DNA of 64,000 nt from Massilia sp. WG5 (GCF_001412595.2 NZ_CP012640.2:5949802-6013801); one strand, 5' to 3'. Positions 27,161 to 36,700 are shown, counted from the stretch's first letter. Notes: generated from the letters alone by a model not told the origin. Program-made: numbers and translations.

Positions 27161-27802
27161 ATGGCCAGGACGCCACGCGACCGGCTGCAGGCGCAGCAGG
27201 CCTCCCTGATCGAGCAGGTCGAGCAGATCGCGCAGGGACTGGCGCGGACCTTCGCGCCCTTCTGCGAAGTGGTGGTGCACGACCTGCGCGATCCGGAGCA
27301 CGCGGTGCTCGCCATCCACAACAACCTGTCCGGCCGCGCACCCAGCGATCCGGCGACGGAGATCGGCCTGGCGCGCATCGCCGACAAGGACTATCCGCAG
27401 ATCGTCGCCAACTACGGCAACCAGTTCGCCGACGGCCGCCCGGCCAAGAGCACCTCGATCGGCATCCGGGACGCCGAGGGGCGCTATGTGGCGGCGCTGT
27501 GCCTGAACGTGGACCTGACGCTGTTCCGCTCGATGCAGAACGCGCTCGAACAATTCAACGCCACCGATGCATCCCCGGTCGCGGAATCGCTCGACCCGGT
27601 CAACGCCGACGCGATCCGCCGGCGCATCGACCTGGTTGCCGCGAGCCTGGCTTCGTCGCCGCAACTGCTAAAGGCCGGCGAACGCCGCGCGCTGATGCGG
27701 GAACTGAAGGCCGGCGGCTTCCTCGAAGTCCGGCGCGCCATCGAGATCGCCGCCGCCCACCTCGGCGTCTCGCGCGCCACCGCCTACAACGACATCAAGT
27801 AA
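27161..27802 (+). CDS. YheO/DauR-like PAS and helix-turn-helix transcriptional regulator
   Basis: A 213-residue protein. The N-terminal YheO-like PAS domain (about residues 20-125: FAPFCEVVVHDLRDPEHAVL, KSTSIGIRDAEGRYVAALCL) is followed by a C-terminal DauR-type helix-turn-helix (RRAIEIAAAHLGVSRATAYN). DauR represses D-arginine catabolism in Pseudomonas. Here the gene follows the hexapeptide protein without a gap and immediately precedes a PLP-dependent ammonia-lyase, so it probably controls that enzyme in response to an amino acid such as a hydroxyaspartate. The ligand is inferred. Confidence 0.88.
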   Translation: MARTPRDRLQAQQASLIEQVEQIAQGLARTFAPFCEVVVHDLRDPEHAVLAIHNNLSGRAPSDPATEIGLARIADKDYPQIVANYGNQFADGRPAKSTSIGIRDAEGRYVAALCLNVDLTLFRSMQNALEQFNATDASPVAESLDPVNADAIRRRIDLVAASLASSPQLLKAGERRALMRELKAGGFLEVRRAIEIAAAHLGVSRATAYNDIK

Positions 27803-27817
27803 ATGGAGAACATGCAG

Positions 27818-28786
27818 ATGACTACCCCTGTTTTGCCGACCTATGAAGACGTGGTCCAGGCGGCCGGCCGCATTGCCGGCGCCGCCAACCAGACCCCGGT
27901 CCTGACCTCGCGCACCGTCAACCAAGAATTCGGCGCCGAGGTGTTCTTCAAATGCGAGAACATGCAGCGCATGGGGGCCTTCAAGTTCCGCGGCGCCTAC
28001 AACGCGCTGTCGAAGTTCACGCCCGAACAGCGCCGCGCCGGCGTGGTCGCTTTCTCGTCGGGTAACCATGCCCAGGCCATCGCGCTGGCGGCCAGGCTGC
28101 TCGGCATGCCGGCCACGATCGTGATGCCGCACGATGCGCCCGCCGCGAAGGTCGCCGCCACCAAGGGCTACGGCGGCCAGGTCGTGATCTACGACCGCTA
28201 CAAGGAGGACCGCGAGCAGATCGGCCGCGAGCTCGCGCAAAAGCATGGCCTGACCCTGATCCCGCCCTACGACCACGCGGACGTGATCGCGGGCCAGGGC
28301 ACCGCCGCCCGCGAGCTGTTCAGCGAAGCCGGCGCACTGGACGCCTTCTTCGTCCCGCTGGGCGGCGGCGGCCTGCTCGCCGGTTCGGCGCTCGCGACCC
28401 GGGCGCTGGCGCCGCAGTGCCGGCTGTACGGCGTCGAGCCGGAGGCCGGCAACGACGGCCAGCAGTCTTTCCGTTCCGGCGCCATCGTCCACATCGACAC
28501 GCCCAAGACGATCGCCGACGGCGCCCAGACCCAGCATCTCGGCAACATCACCTTCCCGATCATCCGCGACCAGGTCGACGACATCCTGACCGCCTCGGAC
28601 GAGGAACTGCTGGACTGCATGCGTTTCTTCGCCGAGCGCATGAAGATCGTGGTCGAGCCGACCGGCTGCCTCGGCTTCGCGGCGGCGCGCCGCATGAAGG
28701 ATGGCTTGCGCGGCAAGCGGATCGGCATCCTGGTCAGCGGCGGCAATATCGACCTGGCGCGCCTGGGCGGCTTCCTGGCCGGCTAA
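27818..28786 (+). CDS. PLP-dependent threo-3-hydroxyaspartate ammonia-lyase / threonine dehydratase-like enzyme
   Basis: A 322-residue fold-type II PLP enzyme. The Schiff-base lysine is in MGAFKFRGAYNALS, the substrate loop is SSGNHAQAIA, and the phosphate-binding glycine loop is PLGGGGLLAGSAL; a late SGGNID segment closes the fold. It lacks the regulatory ACT domain of biosynthetic threonine deaminase. This group contains threo-3-hydroxyaspartate dehydratases and serine racemases; ammonia release from a beta-hydroxy amino acid is the common reaction. GGAG at 27805-27808 favours the ATG at 27818; ATGs at 27803 and 27812 are in frame. It is coupled with the DauR-like gene. Confidence 0.88.
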   Translation: MTTPVLPTYEDVVQAAGRIAGAANQTPVLTSRTVNQEFGAEVFFKCENMQRMGAFKFRGAYNALSKFTPEQRRAGVVAFSSGNHAQAIALAARLLGMPATIVMPHDAPAAKVAATKGYGGQVVIYDRYKEDREQIGRELAQKHGLTLIPPYDHADVIAGQGTAARELFSEAGALDAFFVPLGGGGLLAGSALATRALAPQCRLYGVEPEAGNDGQQSFRSGAIVHIDTPKTIADGAQTQHLGNITFPIIRDQVDDILTASDEELLDCMRFFAERMKIVVEPTGCLGFAAARRMKDGLRGKRIGILVSGGNIDLARLGGFLAG

Positions 28787-28797
28787 AGAACCGGCTA

Positions 28798-28900
28798 AGA
28801 GCCCCTAACAAAACCTTCAGGGCAAGGCGCAGCGCCGAAGACAGTACGAGCGTACGGCGAGGCGCTGCAACGCAGCTATGGAGGTTTTGTTAGGGGCTCT
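28798..28900. repeat. 103-bp palindromic repeat element with 19-bp perfect terminal inverted repeats
   Basis: AGAGCCCCTAACAAAACCT at 28798-28816 is matched exactly by its reverse complement at 28882-28900. Inside lie further complementary parts (CAGCGCC and GGCGCTG, and a self-complementary GTAC pair), so the whole can fold as a long cruciform or RNA hairpin. It fills the gap between the convergent ammonia-lyase and EamA genes, and the EamA stop codon begins inside its right end. Size and structure fit a REP/MITE-like non-coding mobile repeat; it could also act as a bidirectional terminator. Only one copy is in the window. Confidence 0.75.
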
Positions 28901-29807
28901 AAGCCAGCCGCATCGCCACCGCCCCGCAGGCGATCAGGCAGGCCGCCAGCAGCCGCCACCGTCCGACGCGCTCGCGCAGGACCAGCGCGGCGATCGCGGT
29001 GGCGAACAGGATCGAGGTTTCGCGCAGCGCGGCGATGGCCGCCACCGGCGCCAGCGTCATCGCCCACAGTGCGATGCCGTAGGAGCCGAGGGTGCTGACG
29101 CCGCCCACCGGCAGCAGCAGCGGCCGCGCGCCGGCCAGGCGCAGCATCTCCGCGCCGCGCGAGCGTGCCGCCCACGCCGCCAGCGCCGTTCCGGTCAGCA
29201 GGAAGATCCACATCGTGTAGGCGGCCGGCGCGCCCGAGCGGCGCACGCCGGCGCCGTCGATCATGGTGTAGACCGCGATCACGCAGGCGGTCGCCAGCGC
29301 GAACAGGGTCGAGCGGCGCTGGCGCCCGCGCGCCTGCGATGCCTGCAATCCCCGCAATGCCTGCGGCGTGCGCGCGGCCAGCATCATCGCCAGCACCCCG
29401 CCGCAGATCAGGCAGACCGCCAGCCACTGCCCGCCGTTCAGCCGTTCGCCGGTCAGCAGGCCATTCGCCAGCGCCACCAGCAGCGGCGCGCTGCCGCGCA
29501 TCAGCGGGTAGGCGTGGCTCATGTCGCCGTGCCTGTAGGCCTGGATCAGCAGCAGGTAGTACGCCACCTGGGTCAGGCTCGACGCGCCGATGAAGGGCCA
29601 GCTGGCGGACGCCGGCGCCTGCATGAAGGGCAGCAGCAGGGCGCTCGCCAGGGCGCCGCCGAACACCACCAGCACGGTCGAGGGCAGCGGATCGCCCTGC
29701 AGCCCACCCTGCCGGCTGCGGCCCTTGACCAGGGCATTCCAGGTCGCGTGCAGCAGCGCGGCGCCCAGCACCGCCGCGATCACGAAGGGAGGAATCGCCG
29801 CCGTCAC
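28899..29807 (-). CDS. EamA/DMT family transporter
   Basis: A 302-residue inner-membrane protein with ten helices in two EamA repeats: the first begins VIAAVLGAALLHATWNALVK and the second around RRSTLFALATACVIAVYTMI. The ends of each repeat carry the usual motifs AYPLMRGSAPLLVALANGLL and SILFATAIAALVLRERVG. Members export amino acids, metabolites or nucleotide sugars; the substrate cannot be told. It starts at a GTG at 29807 overlapping the stop of the MFS gene (GTGA), so the two transporters are translationally coupled. Its TAG stop reaches into the palindromic element at 28798-28900. Confidence 0.88.
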   Translation of the reverse strand: MTAAIPPFVIAAVLGAALLHATWNALVKGRSRQGGLQGDPLPSTVLVVFGGALASALLLPFMQAPASASWPFIGASSLTQVAYYLLLIQAYRHGDMSHAYPLMRGSAPLLVALANGLLTGERLNGGQWLAVCLICGGVLAMMLAARTPQALRGLQASQARGRQRRSTLFALATACVIAVYTMIDGAGVRRSGAPAAYTMWIFLLTGTALAAWAARSRGAEMLRLAGARPLLLPVGGVSTLGSYGIALWAMTLAPVAAIAALRETSILFATAIAALVLRERVGRWRLLAACLIACGAVAMRLA

Positions 29808-31036
29808 GCCTGCTTGTGCGAGCGGAAGTAGCGCTGCGCCACCACGATCGCCAGCGCCTGCATTGCCGCGCACACGAAGAAGGGGCCGCCAACGCGCCAG
29901 TCCTGCGGCGGCAGGTGGCTGGCCGCGCCCAGCAGGAAGCTGCCGAGCAGCGGCATCAGGATCACGCCCAGGCTGCCCACCGATTGCAGGGAGCCCATCA
30001 GCTCTCCCTGTTCGCCGGGGCCGGCGGTCTTCGAGATGATGCCCTGCAGGGCCGGTCCGGCGGCGAAGGCCAGCAGGTTGCACAGGATGAAGACGTACAT
30101 CATCCAGCCCTGGGTGGCGAGGCCGTACAGCGCATAGGTGATGGCCCCCGAGGCCAGGCCGAGCAGCGACAGGCGCACCTCGCCGAAGCGCCGGATCAGC
30201 GCCGCCAGCAGGCCGGCCTGCACCACGATGTTGGCCGCGCCCACGCAGAACATCGCGATGCCGTTGTCGCGCGGGGTCCAGCCGAAGCGGAAGCTGGTGT
30301 ACAGCACCCAGGTCGACTGCAGCATCATCTGGGCGAAGGTCACCAGCACCACGACCAGCACCAGGCCGCGGATCTGGCGGCGTCGCGCCAGCCGCGCCAG
30401 GCCGCCGAAGGGGTGGATATCCCGCAGCTTGAAGGGTTTGCGGTTCCCGGGCGGCAGCGATTCCGGCACCGCCAGGAAGCCGTACACGAAGTTGGCGGCC
30501 GAGAGTCCGGCGGCGACGTAGAAGGGCAGGTGCAGCGAGATATTTCCGAGCAGGCCGCCCAGCATCGGGCCGCAGACGAAGCCGAAGCCGAAGGCGGCGC
30601 CGATCTTGCCGAAGCTCCTGGCGCGCTCGTCGGGGCCGGTGACGTCCGAGGCATAGGCCATCGCCACCGACATGCTGGCCGAGGACGCGCCGCCGATCAC
30701 CCGGCCGATGAACAGGCAGGCCAGGTTCGGGGCCCAGGCCGTGGTCAGGAAGTTGATGCCCATGCCGGCCATCGAATACAGCAGGACCGGGCGGCGCCCG
30801 AGGCGGTCGCTGACGGCGCCGACCATCGGCATGAACAGGAACTGCATCAGCCCGAAGGTGGCCGACAGGATCCCGTACCACATGGCCTGCTGCTCGCGGC
30901 CGTGGACGAACTCGCCGACCAGGGCCGGCAGCACCGGCACGATCAGGCCGATCCCCAGCATGTCGATGAACACGCAGATCAAGACGAAGTTCAGCTTGCC
31001 GGCCGAAGGCCTGGCGAGGGTCGCGGTGCTGGTCAT
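29804..31036 (-). CDS. MFS transporter, TCR/Tet-like drug exporter family
   Basis: A 410-residue transporter with 12 helices. Loop 2-3 carries the MFS motif A, GAVSDRLGRRPVLLYS, and the N-terminal helix reads FIDMLGIGLIVPVLPALV, as in TetA-like drug:proton antiporters; motif C occurs around FGFGFVCGPMLGGLLG. Relatives export tetracyclines or other drugs, but housekeeping members are common and no tetR-type regulator is adjacent. The start at 31036 (MTSTATLARP) is preferred to an upstream frame start at 31093. It is the first gene of a two-gene unit with the EamA transporter. Confidence 0.88.
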   Translation of the reverse strand: MTSTATLARPSAGKLNFVLICVFIDMLGIGLIVPVLPALVGEFVHGREQQAMWYGILSATFGLMQFLFMPMVGAVSDRLGRRPVLLYSMAGMGINFLTTAWAPNLACLFIGRVIGGASSASMSVAMAYASDVTGPDERARSFGKIGAAFGFGFVCGPMLGGLLGNISLHLPFYVAAGLSAANFVYGFLAVPESLPPGNRKPFKLRDIHPFGGLARLARRRQIRGLVLVVVLVTFAQMMLQSTWVLYTSFRFGWTPRDNGIAMFCVGAANIVVQAGLLAALIRRFGEVRLSLLGLASGAITYALYGLATQGWMMYVFILCNLLAFAAGPALQGIISKTAGPGEQGELMGSLQSVGSLGVILMPLLGSFLLGAASHLPPQDWRVGGPFFVCAAMQALAIVVAQRYFRSHKQA

Positions 31037-31102
31037 GGGATCGCCGTCACGGATACGGAAACCCTTATGGTAGCACTGTTGCCTGACCGTCAAGAAAGGC
31101 TT

Positions 31103-31765
31103 TTAAGCGCCGCTCCACTCCGCCGCAAAGGCCTGGCGGAACGCCATCAGCATGCGCAGGCGCTCTTCGCCCAGCCGGCGTCCGGCCGCGGTCTGCATCA
31201 TGCCGGGCAGGCGCGCCAGCTTGACCGGGATGTGGTCGAGCGACCAGGCCTGGTCGTCGAGCGGCCGCCCGGTCGCCAGCGGGTCGCTGCCGTGGGCCAG
31301 GCTGCTGCCCATCCGGCCGGCGATGTAGAACATGCGCGCCAGCCCGACCGCACCCAGGCCGTCGAGGCGGTCGGCGTCCTGCACGATGCGCGCCTCCAGC
31401 GTGCGCGGGGCGATCCCGGCCGAGAAGCTGTGGGCCTCGATCGCATGCGCGGTCGCATCCAGCTTCTGCGACGGGAAGCCGAGGTCCCCCAGCCGTTCGC
31501 GCGCCAGCATGGCCGAGCGGCGCGAGGCTTGGGCGCGGGCCGGGTCGTTCTTCGGCAGGTTGACCAGGTCGTGCAGGTAGCAGGCCGCCAGCACCACCAG
31601 CACGTCGGCTTCCGGATAGTCGCACAGGATGGCCTGCGCATTGCGCCAGACCCGGTCGAGGTGGCTGGCGTCGTGCGCGCCGTCGAGGTCGCCGGCGGTG
31701 CATTCCATGGCGAGGGCGGCCAGGCGGGTGCGCCAGGCTGCGAGTTCTTCTTTATTCAGTTGCAT
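31103..31765 (-). CDS. HD-domain phosphohydrolase
   Basis: A 220-residue helical protein with metal-binding residues of the HD superfamily: the first His in DGAHDASHLDRVWRN, the HD pair in ACYLHDLVNLP, and a late Asp in IVQDADRLDGLGAVGLAR. It resembles YedJ-type phosphohydrolases, which act on nucleotides or related phosphates. It overlaps the upstream RNase H-like gene by 14 bases and is surely co-transcribed with it. No signal peptide. Confidence 0.9.
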   Translation of the reverse strand: MQLNKEELAAWRTRLAALAMECTAGDLDGAHDASHLDRVWRNAQAILCDYPEADVLVVLAACYLHDLVNLPKNDPARAQASRRSAMLARERLGDLGFPSQKLDATAHAIEAHSFSAGIAPRTLEARIVQDADRLDGLGAVGLARMFYIAGRMGSSLAHGSDPLATGRPLDDQAWSLDHIPVKLARLPGMMQTAAGRRLGEERLRMLMAFRQAFAAEWSGA

Positions 31766-32432
31766 CGGTTCCGGAATCGGTCGTGTGGTCGAAGGCGCGC
31801 TGCGACAGCGCGTCGGCCTGGGCATTCTTGTGGCGCGGCACCCAGCGCAGCGCCAGCCCGTCGATGCGGGCCATCAGGGCGCGCGCCGCATCGCGGTATT
31901 CGCGCAGGGCGGGCGCCGCGTCGATGTCGGGACCGCTCACGTCGCCGATCACGACCTGGCTGTCGCCATATACCGTGATGCCGGACACGCCGCGCGCGAC
32001 GGCCGCTTCCAGCAGGGCGATCAGGGCGCGGTACTCGGCCTCGCTGCTGTTGCCGTAGCCGGCCGCCCGGGAGATCTCGACGGCGCCGTCCGGGCCCTCG
32101 AGGCGGGCGCCGATCCCGCAGCGGCCCGGATTCGGCCGTGCCGAGCCGTCGAACCAGGCGCGCCAGGCGGTCGGCAGGCCATCGTGGCGCCGGGCATGGC
32201 GGGCGCGCGCGTCGGCGCGGATGGCTTCGCGCGCGGCGCTGCGGCCGGCTTGCGCCAGCTGCTCGGCGCTGCGGGCATCGACCAGCGCCGCCAGCCCGGC
32301 CTTGCCGGCTTTCAGTTCGAGGGTGCGGCGCAGGGCTTGCTCGTCGGACATGCCGGCAGAGGCGGCCAGGCGCCGGCTGGCCGCGCGTTCGCCCTTGTAG
32401 GCGATTTGTTGAAGACGGAAAAGCTCAATCAT
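31752..32432 (-). CDS. RNase HI-fold protein with N-terminal helical extension
   Basis: A 226-residue protein. The C-terminal RNase H domain (about residues 88-215) has the acidic set D95 in AWFDGSARPNPG, E133 in SEAEYRAL, D157 in VYGDSQVV and D207 in NAQADALS, as in bacterial YpdQ-like or plant-like RNase HI proteins. The first 80 residues are helical, basic and Ala-rich, with no recognised domain; canonical RNase HI lacks this part. It probably cleaves RNA in RNA-DNA hybrids, but several members of this branch are inactive on them. It overlaps the HD gene downstream. Confidence 0.85.
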   Translation of the reverse strand: MIELFRLQQIAYKGERAASRRLAASAGMSDEQALRRTLELKAGKAGLAALVDARSAEQLAQAGRSAAREAIRADARARHARRHDGLPTAWRAWFDGSARPNPGRCGIGARLEGPDGAVEISRAAGYGNSSEAEYRALIALLEAAVARGVSGITVYGDSQVVIGDVSGPDIDAAPALREYRDAARALMARIDGLALRWVPRHKNAQADALSQRAFDHTTDSGTDATE

Positions 32433-32454
32433 GCCGCGAGGATACCCGAAAACG

Positions 32455-32484
32455 GCAAAAGCGCCGGCAATGCGGCGCTTTTGC
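32455..32484 (-). terminator. Strong intrinsic terminator for the WXXGXW-repeat gene
   Basis: GCAAAAGCGCCG (32455-32466) pairs perfectly over 12 bp with CGGCGCTTTTGC (32473-32484) around a 6-base loop. On the minus strand the stem is followed by CGTTTTC. It lies 17 bases after the stop of the gene at 32502-33062 and before the start of the RNase H-like gene, so it isolates the two. Confidence 0.75.
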
Positions 32485-32501
32485 GATCAAACTGAGGCAG
32501 A

Positions 32502-33062
32502 TCAACGGCGGTAGGGATTGTCCGGACGGCGGTCGTAGCGGTTCGGGACGCCATCGCCGTCGCGGTCGCGGTCATAGCGGTTCGGCACGCCGTCGCGGTC
32601 TTCGTCCCAGCGGCCGCCGCCATGGTGCTCGTAACGGTCGGGGATGCCGTCGCGGTCGCGGTCCCAGCCGCGTCGATATTCGTAGCGGTCCGGAATGCCG
32701 TCGCGGTCGCGGTCGCGGCCATAGGCACGCTCATAGCCGCGGTCGTAGCCGCCGTAGGCTGACCAGCGCGCAGGTCGCATGGCCCAGCCGCCATTGTCCT
32801 GGTACCACACCGGTGCATTGTAGACATAGCCCGGACGTTCGACGACCCAGTAGCCCGGCGCCCAGACGTGGCGGTGGCCGTTCCAGTTCCAGTAGCCCGG
32901 CGCCCACACATAGCCGGGGCGGGCTGCCGGTACGCGTTCATACACCGGGGCCGGCGGCGCGGTGCCGATGAACAGGCTGACATTGCTCGCGGCAAGCGAG
33001 GGCAGCGGGGCCGCGGCGGCGCCGGCAAGGATCAGTGCGGCAAGGGCGAGGGTACGTTTCAT
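32502..33062 (-). CDS. Exported protein with WXXGXW-type repeats and tandem DxDxDG calcium-binding-like repeats
   Basis: A 186-residue protein. Residues 1-25 form a signal peptide (LALAALILAGAAAAPLPSLA). Residues about 48-75 hold two aromatic repeats, PGYVWAPGYW and HVWAPGYW, the YXWGXW pattern of beta/gammaproteobacterial envelope proteins. Residues about 116-180 hold four repeats of the type DRDRDGIPDRYE / DRDGDGVPNRYD, like thrombospondin type 3 or EF-hand loops that bind calcium. The mature protein is very rich in Tyr, Arg, Asp and Gly. Probably periplasmic or surface-linked and Ca-responsive; that part is inference. A strong terminator follows it. Confidence 0.8.
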   Translation of the reverse strand: MKRTLALAALILAGAAAAPLPSLAASNVSLFIGTAPPAPVYERVPAARPGYVWAPGYWNWNGHRHVWAPGYWVVERPGYVYNAPVWYQDNGGWAMRPARWSAYGGYDRGYERAYGRDRDRDGIPDRYEYRRGWDRDRDGIPDRYEHHGGGRWDEDRDGVPNRYDRDRDGDGVPNRYDRRPDNPYRR

Positions 33063-33343
33063 GGTAGGTCTCCAGTCCGGTGCGGATCAAGATGCGTTTT
33101 CGACGAGTCCACTATAGCTCGCTGCGAACCGGCTGTACGTGCCTGAAAAAGTTGCTTACACATGAAACAGATTTCAGCCGTTTCGTGACGCCTGGGCGCG
33201 ACATCGGCGGGATCGACGAGGGAAAACCTGGAGGGGATTGCAGCGGGGGTAAAGCGGAGGAAGGAAGCGGAAGTAGGAAGCGGCTCAGCGGGCCGCGGGC
33301 CGGTTCCGGCGGGGATGCCGGGGCCGCCCGCGGTCGCCGGCGC

Positions 33344-33571
33344 TCAAGTACGGCTCCCGGCGCGCTCAGCCTGCAGCGACTGGCGTTTCTCGGCGTCGCT
33401 CATGCGTTTCGCAACCACGTGCACGACCGGCAGGCTCGGATCGACGGCGGCCGCGGTGCGGACCGCGATGCTGGCCTGGGCCGGCGGAATCGCATCGACC
33501 GCCACGCTCGCCACGCCGGCGACGCTGAGCGACAGGATGAAGGCGGCTTCCATGTGTTTGAGGACGTTCAT
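33344..33571 (-). CDS. Small exported protein of unknown function
   Basis: A 75-residue protein. MNVLKHMEAAFILSLSVAGV is a signal-like segment; the mature part has IAVRTAAAVDPSLPVVHVV followed by AKRMSDAEKRQSLQAER, a basic helical tail. Many Burkholderiales encode similar short proteins with a VVxVxAKRMSxxEK-like core, but I know of no function. AGGAGA precedes the start. The 281 bases between it and the WXXGXW-repeat gene contain no other gene that I can support. Confidence 0.65.
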   Translation of the reverse strand: MNVLKHMEAAFILSLSVAGVASVAVDAIPPAQASIAVRTAAAVDPSLPVVHVVAKRMSDAEKRQSLQAERAGSRT

Positions 33572-33769
33572 GATGTTTCTCCTTTGATGTCGGGTTGATG
33601 AATCGTGCTTCGATGTGTGCACTGTATCCGTGCCCGCAGCGGGTCTCCAGCGGCTTGCGACAGGCCGCAAAAAACGCGGGATGAAGTGCGAAAAACCGTC
33701 GCCGAAGGCGCCGGCTTTTCTGTCGCCCCCGGCTAGGTGCGCTCGACAGGAACAAGCGGGAGAACAGGC

Positions 33770-36700
33770 ATGATCGGCGTATTCGGTGCACTGGCGGCGG
33801 GGCAGGCGCGCTGGCGGCGCGCGCGCAACCTGCGGGCGGGACAGGCGCGTACGCGGCCGCAGGGGCGGGCGCAGGGGCGCACGCGGCAGGCGGCATCGAG
33901 CCCGGCGGCGCGCCCGGCCGCGCTGCGCTGGCTGGGCCTGGCCTGCTGCCTGCTGGCCCTGGCCGGCGCCGTCACGATCGGCGTGCATGCGCGCTGGGTG
34001 GCGGCCTCGGGCGAAGCGGCGGCCAGCGGGCCGGCCGGACCGGTGGCGCTGCAGCCGGTGCTGCCGGGCGCCGCCTTCACGGTGCCGCCCGGCCCGGCGC
34101 TCGTGCTCGAGCCGCATGGCGGCGCGGCGCTGCTGATCCTGTCCGGCCTGCGCGCCGAGCCGGCCAGGCACATCGACCTGTGCAGCCAGATGCTCGACCC
34201 GGCCCGCGGCCGCCTGCTGCCGCTGCGGATCGGCGTACGCTTCGACGAGGTCGCGGCCCTGGCCGCAGGCAAGTCCGGGGCAAGCGCCCCGGTCCCGCTT
34301 CGCAACGTGGTCCTGGCGGAAGAGGCCATGCCGCGCGTCCAGCTGGGCGGCAGCGCCGCCGCGCCCGAGCTGCGCTGGGAAGGCCATGCGGCGCGCTGGG
34401 TCGGCGACCAGGGAACGGTCTACCAGGCGGCGACCACTGGGCAGGCGCGGCTCGGCCGCCAGGGCTGGCTGCTGTGGGAGCAGGAAGCCCTGCGCTTCCT
34501 GCGCCGTCCCGCCGGCGCCTGCGCGGCGGGCGAGCTGGTGCTGCAGCTGTACCGGCCGGCGGTGCCGTCGCCGTCGCAGCCGGGCCGCGCGCTGGCGCTG
34601 GCCTTCCCGGCGGCCGGCGCCCCGGTCGAGACCTGGCTGGCGCCGGGCGATTACCGGGTGCCGGCGGCCGCCTCGCCGGCGCTCGAAGACCAGCGCCTGT
34701 TCGACAGCCTGCTGGCGCGCGGCCTGCTGCGCATGAAAGCCGACGGCCTGGCCGAGCTGGCGCCGCCTGACCTGGCCGCCTGGCGCGCGCAGGGCCGCGC
34801 CGGCGGAAGCGCCGGCTGGGACGGGGTCGCCATCGACGGCGACACCCAGCGCCTGCTCGAGCGCCTCTACCGCCATGCCGACGGCGACTTCGTGCGCGAG
34901 CAGGTCCGCATCTTCAACAGCGAGCGCCGGCTGCTGGCCTGGCGCCTGCGTCCCTCCGGCGACGCCGGCCGCTGGCGCATCGAGGCGGGCGGGGCGCCGG
35001 CGCCGCTGGCGCGCGACCTGCCGGCCGCCGCGACCCGGCTGTTCGCCCGCATGCCGGAGGGCTGGGGCGGCTGGCAGCGGGTGGCCGCCTGGCCGCTCGG
35101 CGGCGCGCGCGCGCGGCTGCGCCTGCAGCTCGCCGCTCCGGCGCCGGCGAACGCCAGGGTCCAGCTGATGCTGGTCGGGCGCCTGCTCGGCGTCAGCGGC
35201 GCGCGGCTGGCATCGAGCGCACCGGCTTGCGGCGGCCGTGCCTGCACGCGGCCGGACGAGGTGCAGGTGCTCGATCTGGCGCCCGAACCCGGCGCGCAGG
35301 AACTGGTGCTGGACGCCGCGCCGCTCGGCATGGAGGCGCTGGCCGCCCCCGGCGACGCGCGCTACCGCCACATCGTGCTGCGGGAGGGCGCGCTTGCGTG
35401 GCAGGCGTTGCCGGCCGGGCAGGGACATCGTGCGGCGGCGCCGGCCGCGGTGGCGCTGCTGGACCGCCGCGGCCGCAGCCTGTGGAGCGACGGCGCGCCG
35501 AGCGAGGCCGCGCGCCAGGCCGGGCTGGCGCCGCTGCTGGGCGTGCGGGCCGGGCATGCCAACAGCGTGGCGGGCATGCTGGCGCGCCTGCCGGGCGGCG
35601 CCGGCCACCGCGCCAGCCTGACGCTCGACCTCGACCTGCAGGCGGCAAGCCAGGCCGCGCTCGATTGCATCGCGATGCGGCGCGGCGCCTGGGATGGCCG
35701 CCATTGCAGCGGCGGGAGCGCGCCGCCGGCCGGGCGCCAGGCCGGCATGGTGCTGCTGGATGCCGACAGCGGCGCGGTGCTGGCCGCGGCCGGCGCCGGC
35801 GCCGGCCAGGTCGATGCCGCCAACTGGCTTGAAGCGCGCGACTTCGACCGCATCGACCCGGCCTCCAGCCCGCTGCGCCTGCCTGCCTTCCAGCACGACG
35901 GTGGCGCCGAGCGCAGTCCCGGCTCGACCTTCAAGATCGTCAGCGCCCTCGGGCTGGAACTGGCGGCGCGCCAGGACGCCCGGCTCGACGCGCTGCTGGC
36001 CGGCGAGCCGCTGGCCGCCATCAACGCCACCGCCGCCGCGCGCGGTTTCGCCTTCCGCACCGATGCGCCCACGTATCCGGTCGACGCGCGCGCCCGCATC
36101 ACCAATTTCCGCGACCAGGGGCTGGACCGGCGCGCCCAGGATGGCCGTCTCGGCCTGCAGCAGGCGCTGACCTACAGCCTGAACACCTGGTTCGCCTGGA
36201 CCAGCGAGCTGTCCGACCGCAGCCTGCTCGGCCGTCCCGAGGGCGGCGCGCCCGACCTGCAGCCCCTGACGCCGGGCGCGCTGGACCAGGTCCGCCCGAT
36301 CGTCGCGATGGCGCGCCGGCTCGGCTTCGGCCAGGCGCTGCGCCTGGACGGCGGCCTGCTGCCGGCCGATTACCCCTGGTCGGCCTGGGATGCGCTGCAG
36401 GCCAGCCCCAGCGGCATCGATCCGGTGCATACCCGCCACGAGCTGCGCCAGATGGCGATCGGGCTGCGCATGCAGGCCACGCCGCTGCAGATGGCGCTGG
36501 TGGCGGCGGCGGTCGGCGAGGGCCATGTGGTCCATCCACGCCTGCTGGCGGACCTGGACGGGCGCAAGGCCGACGAGCGGCCGGGTCCGGCGCTGGAGGT
36601 GCGCCTGGACCGCATCCGCGCCGGCATGAAGGGTGTGATCGACAGCGGCACCGCCTCCGGCGCCTTCCGCGCGCCCGAGCTGGCGGCGCTGCGCCGCGGC

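Noticed and set aside
25397..27664. 755-codon minus-strand open frame
   Set aside because: Antisense to the ParD-like, map, carbonic anhydrase and DauR-like genes, all with conserved motifs.
32505..32750. Tandem DNA repeats as a CRISPR or minisatellite
   Set aside because: The repeats are the coding sequence of DxDxDG protein repeats, in frame and with varied synonymous codons; no spacers.
33080..33598. 172-codon plus-strand open frame before the PBP gene
   Set aside because: No ribosome site, odd Gly/Arg composition, and it overlaps the small exported protein on the other strand that has a signal segment and an AGGAGA site.
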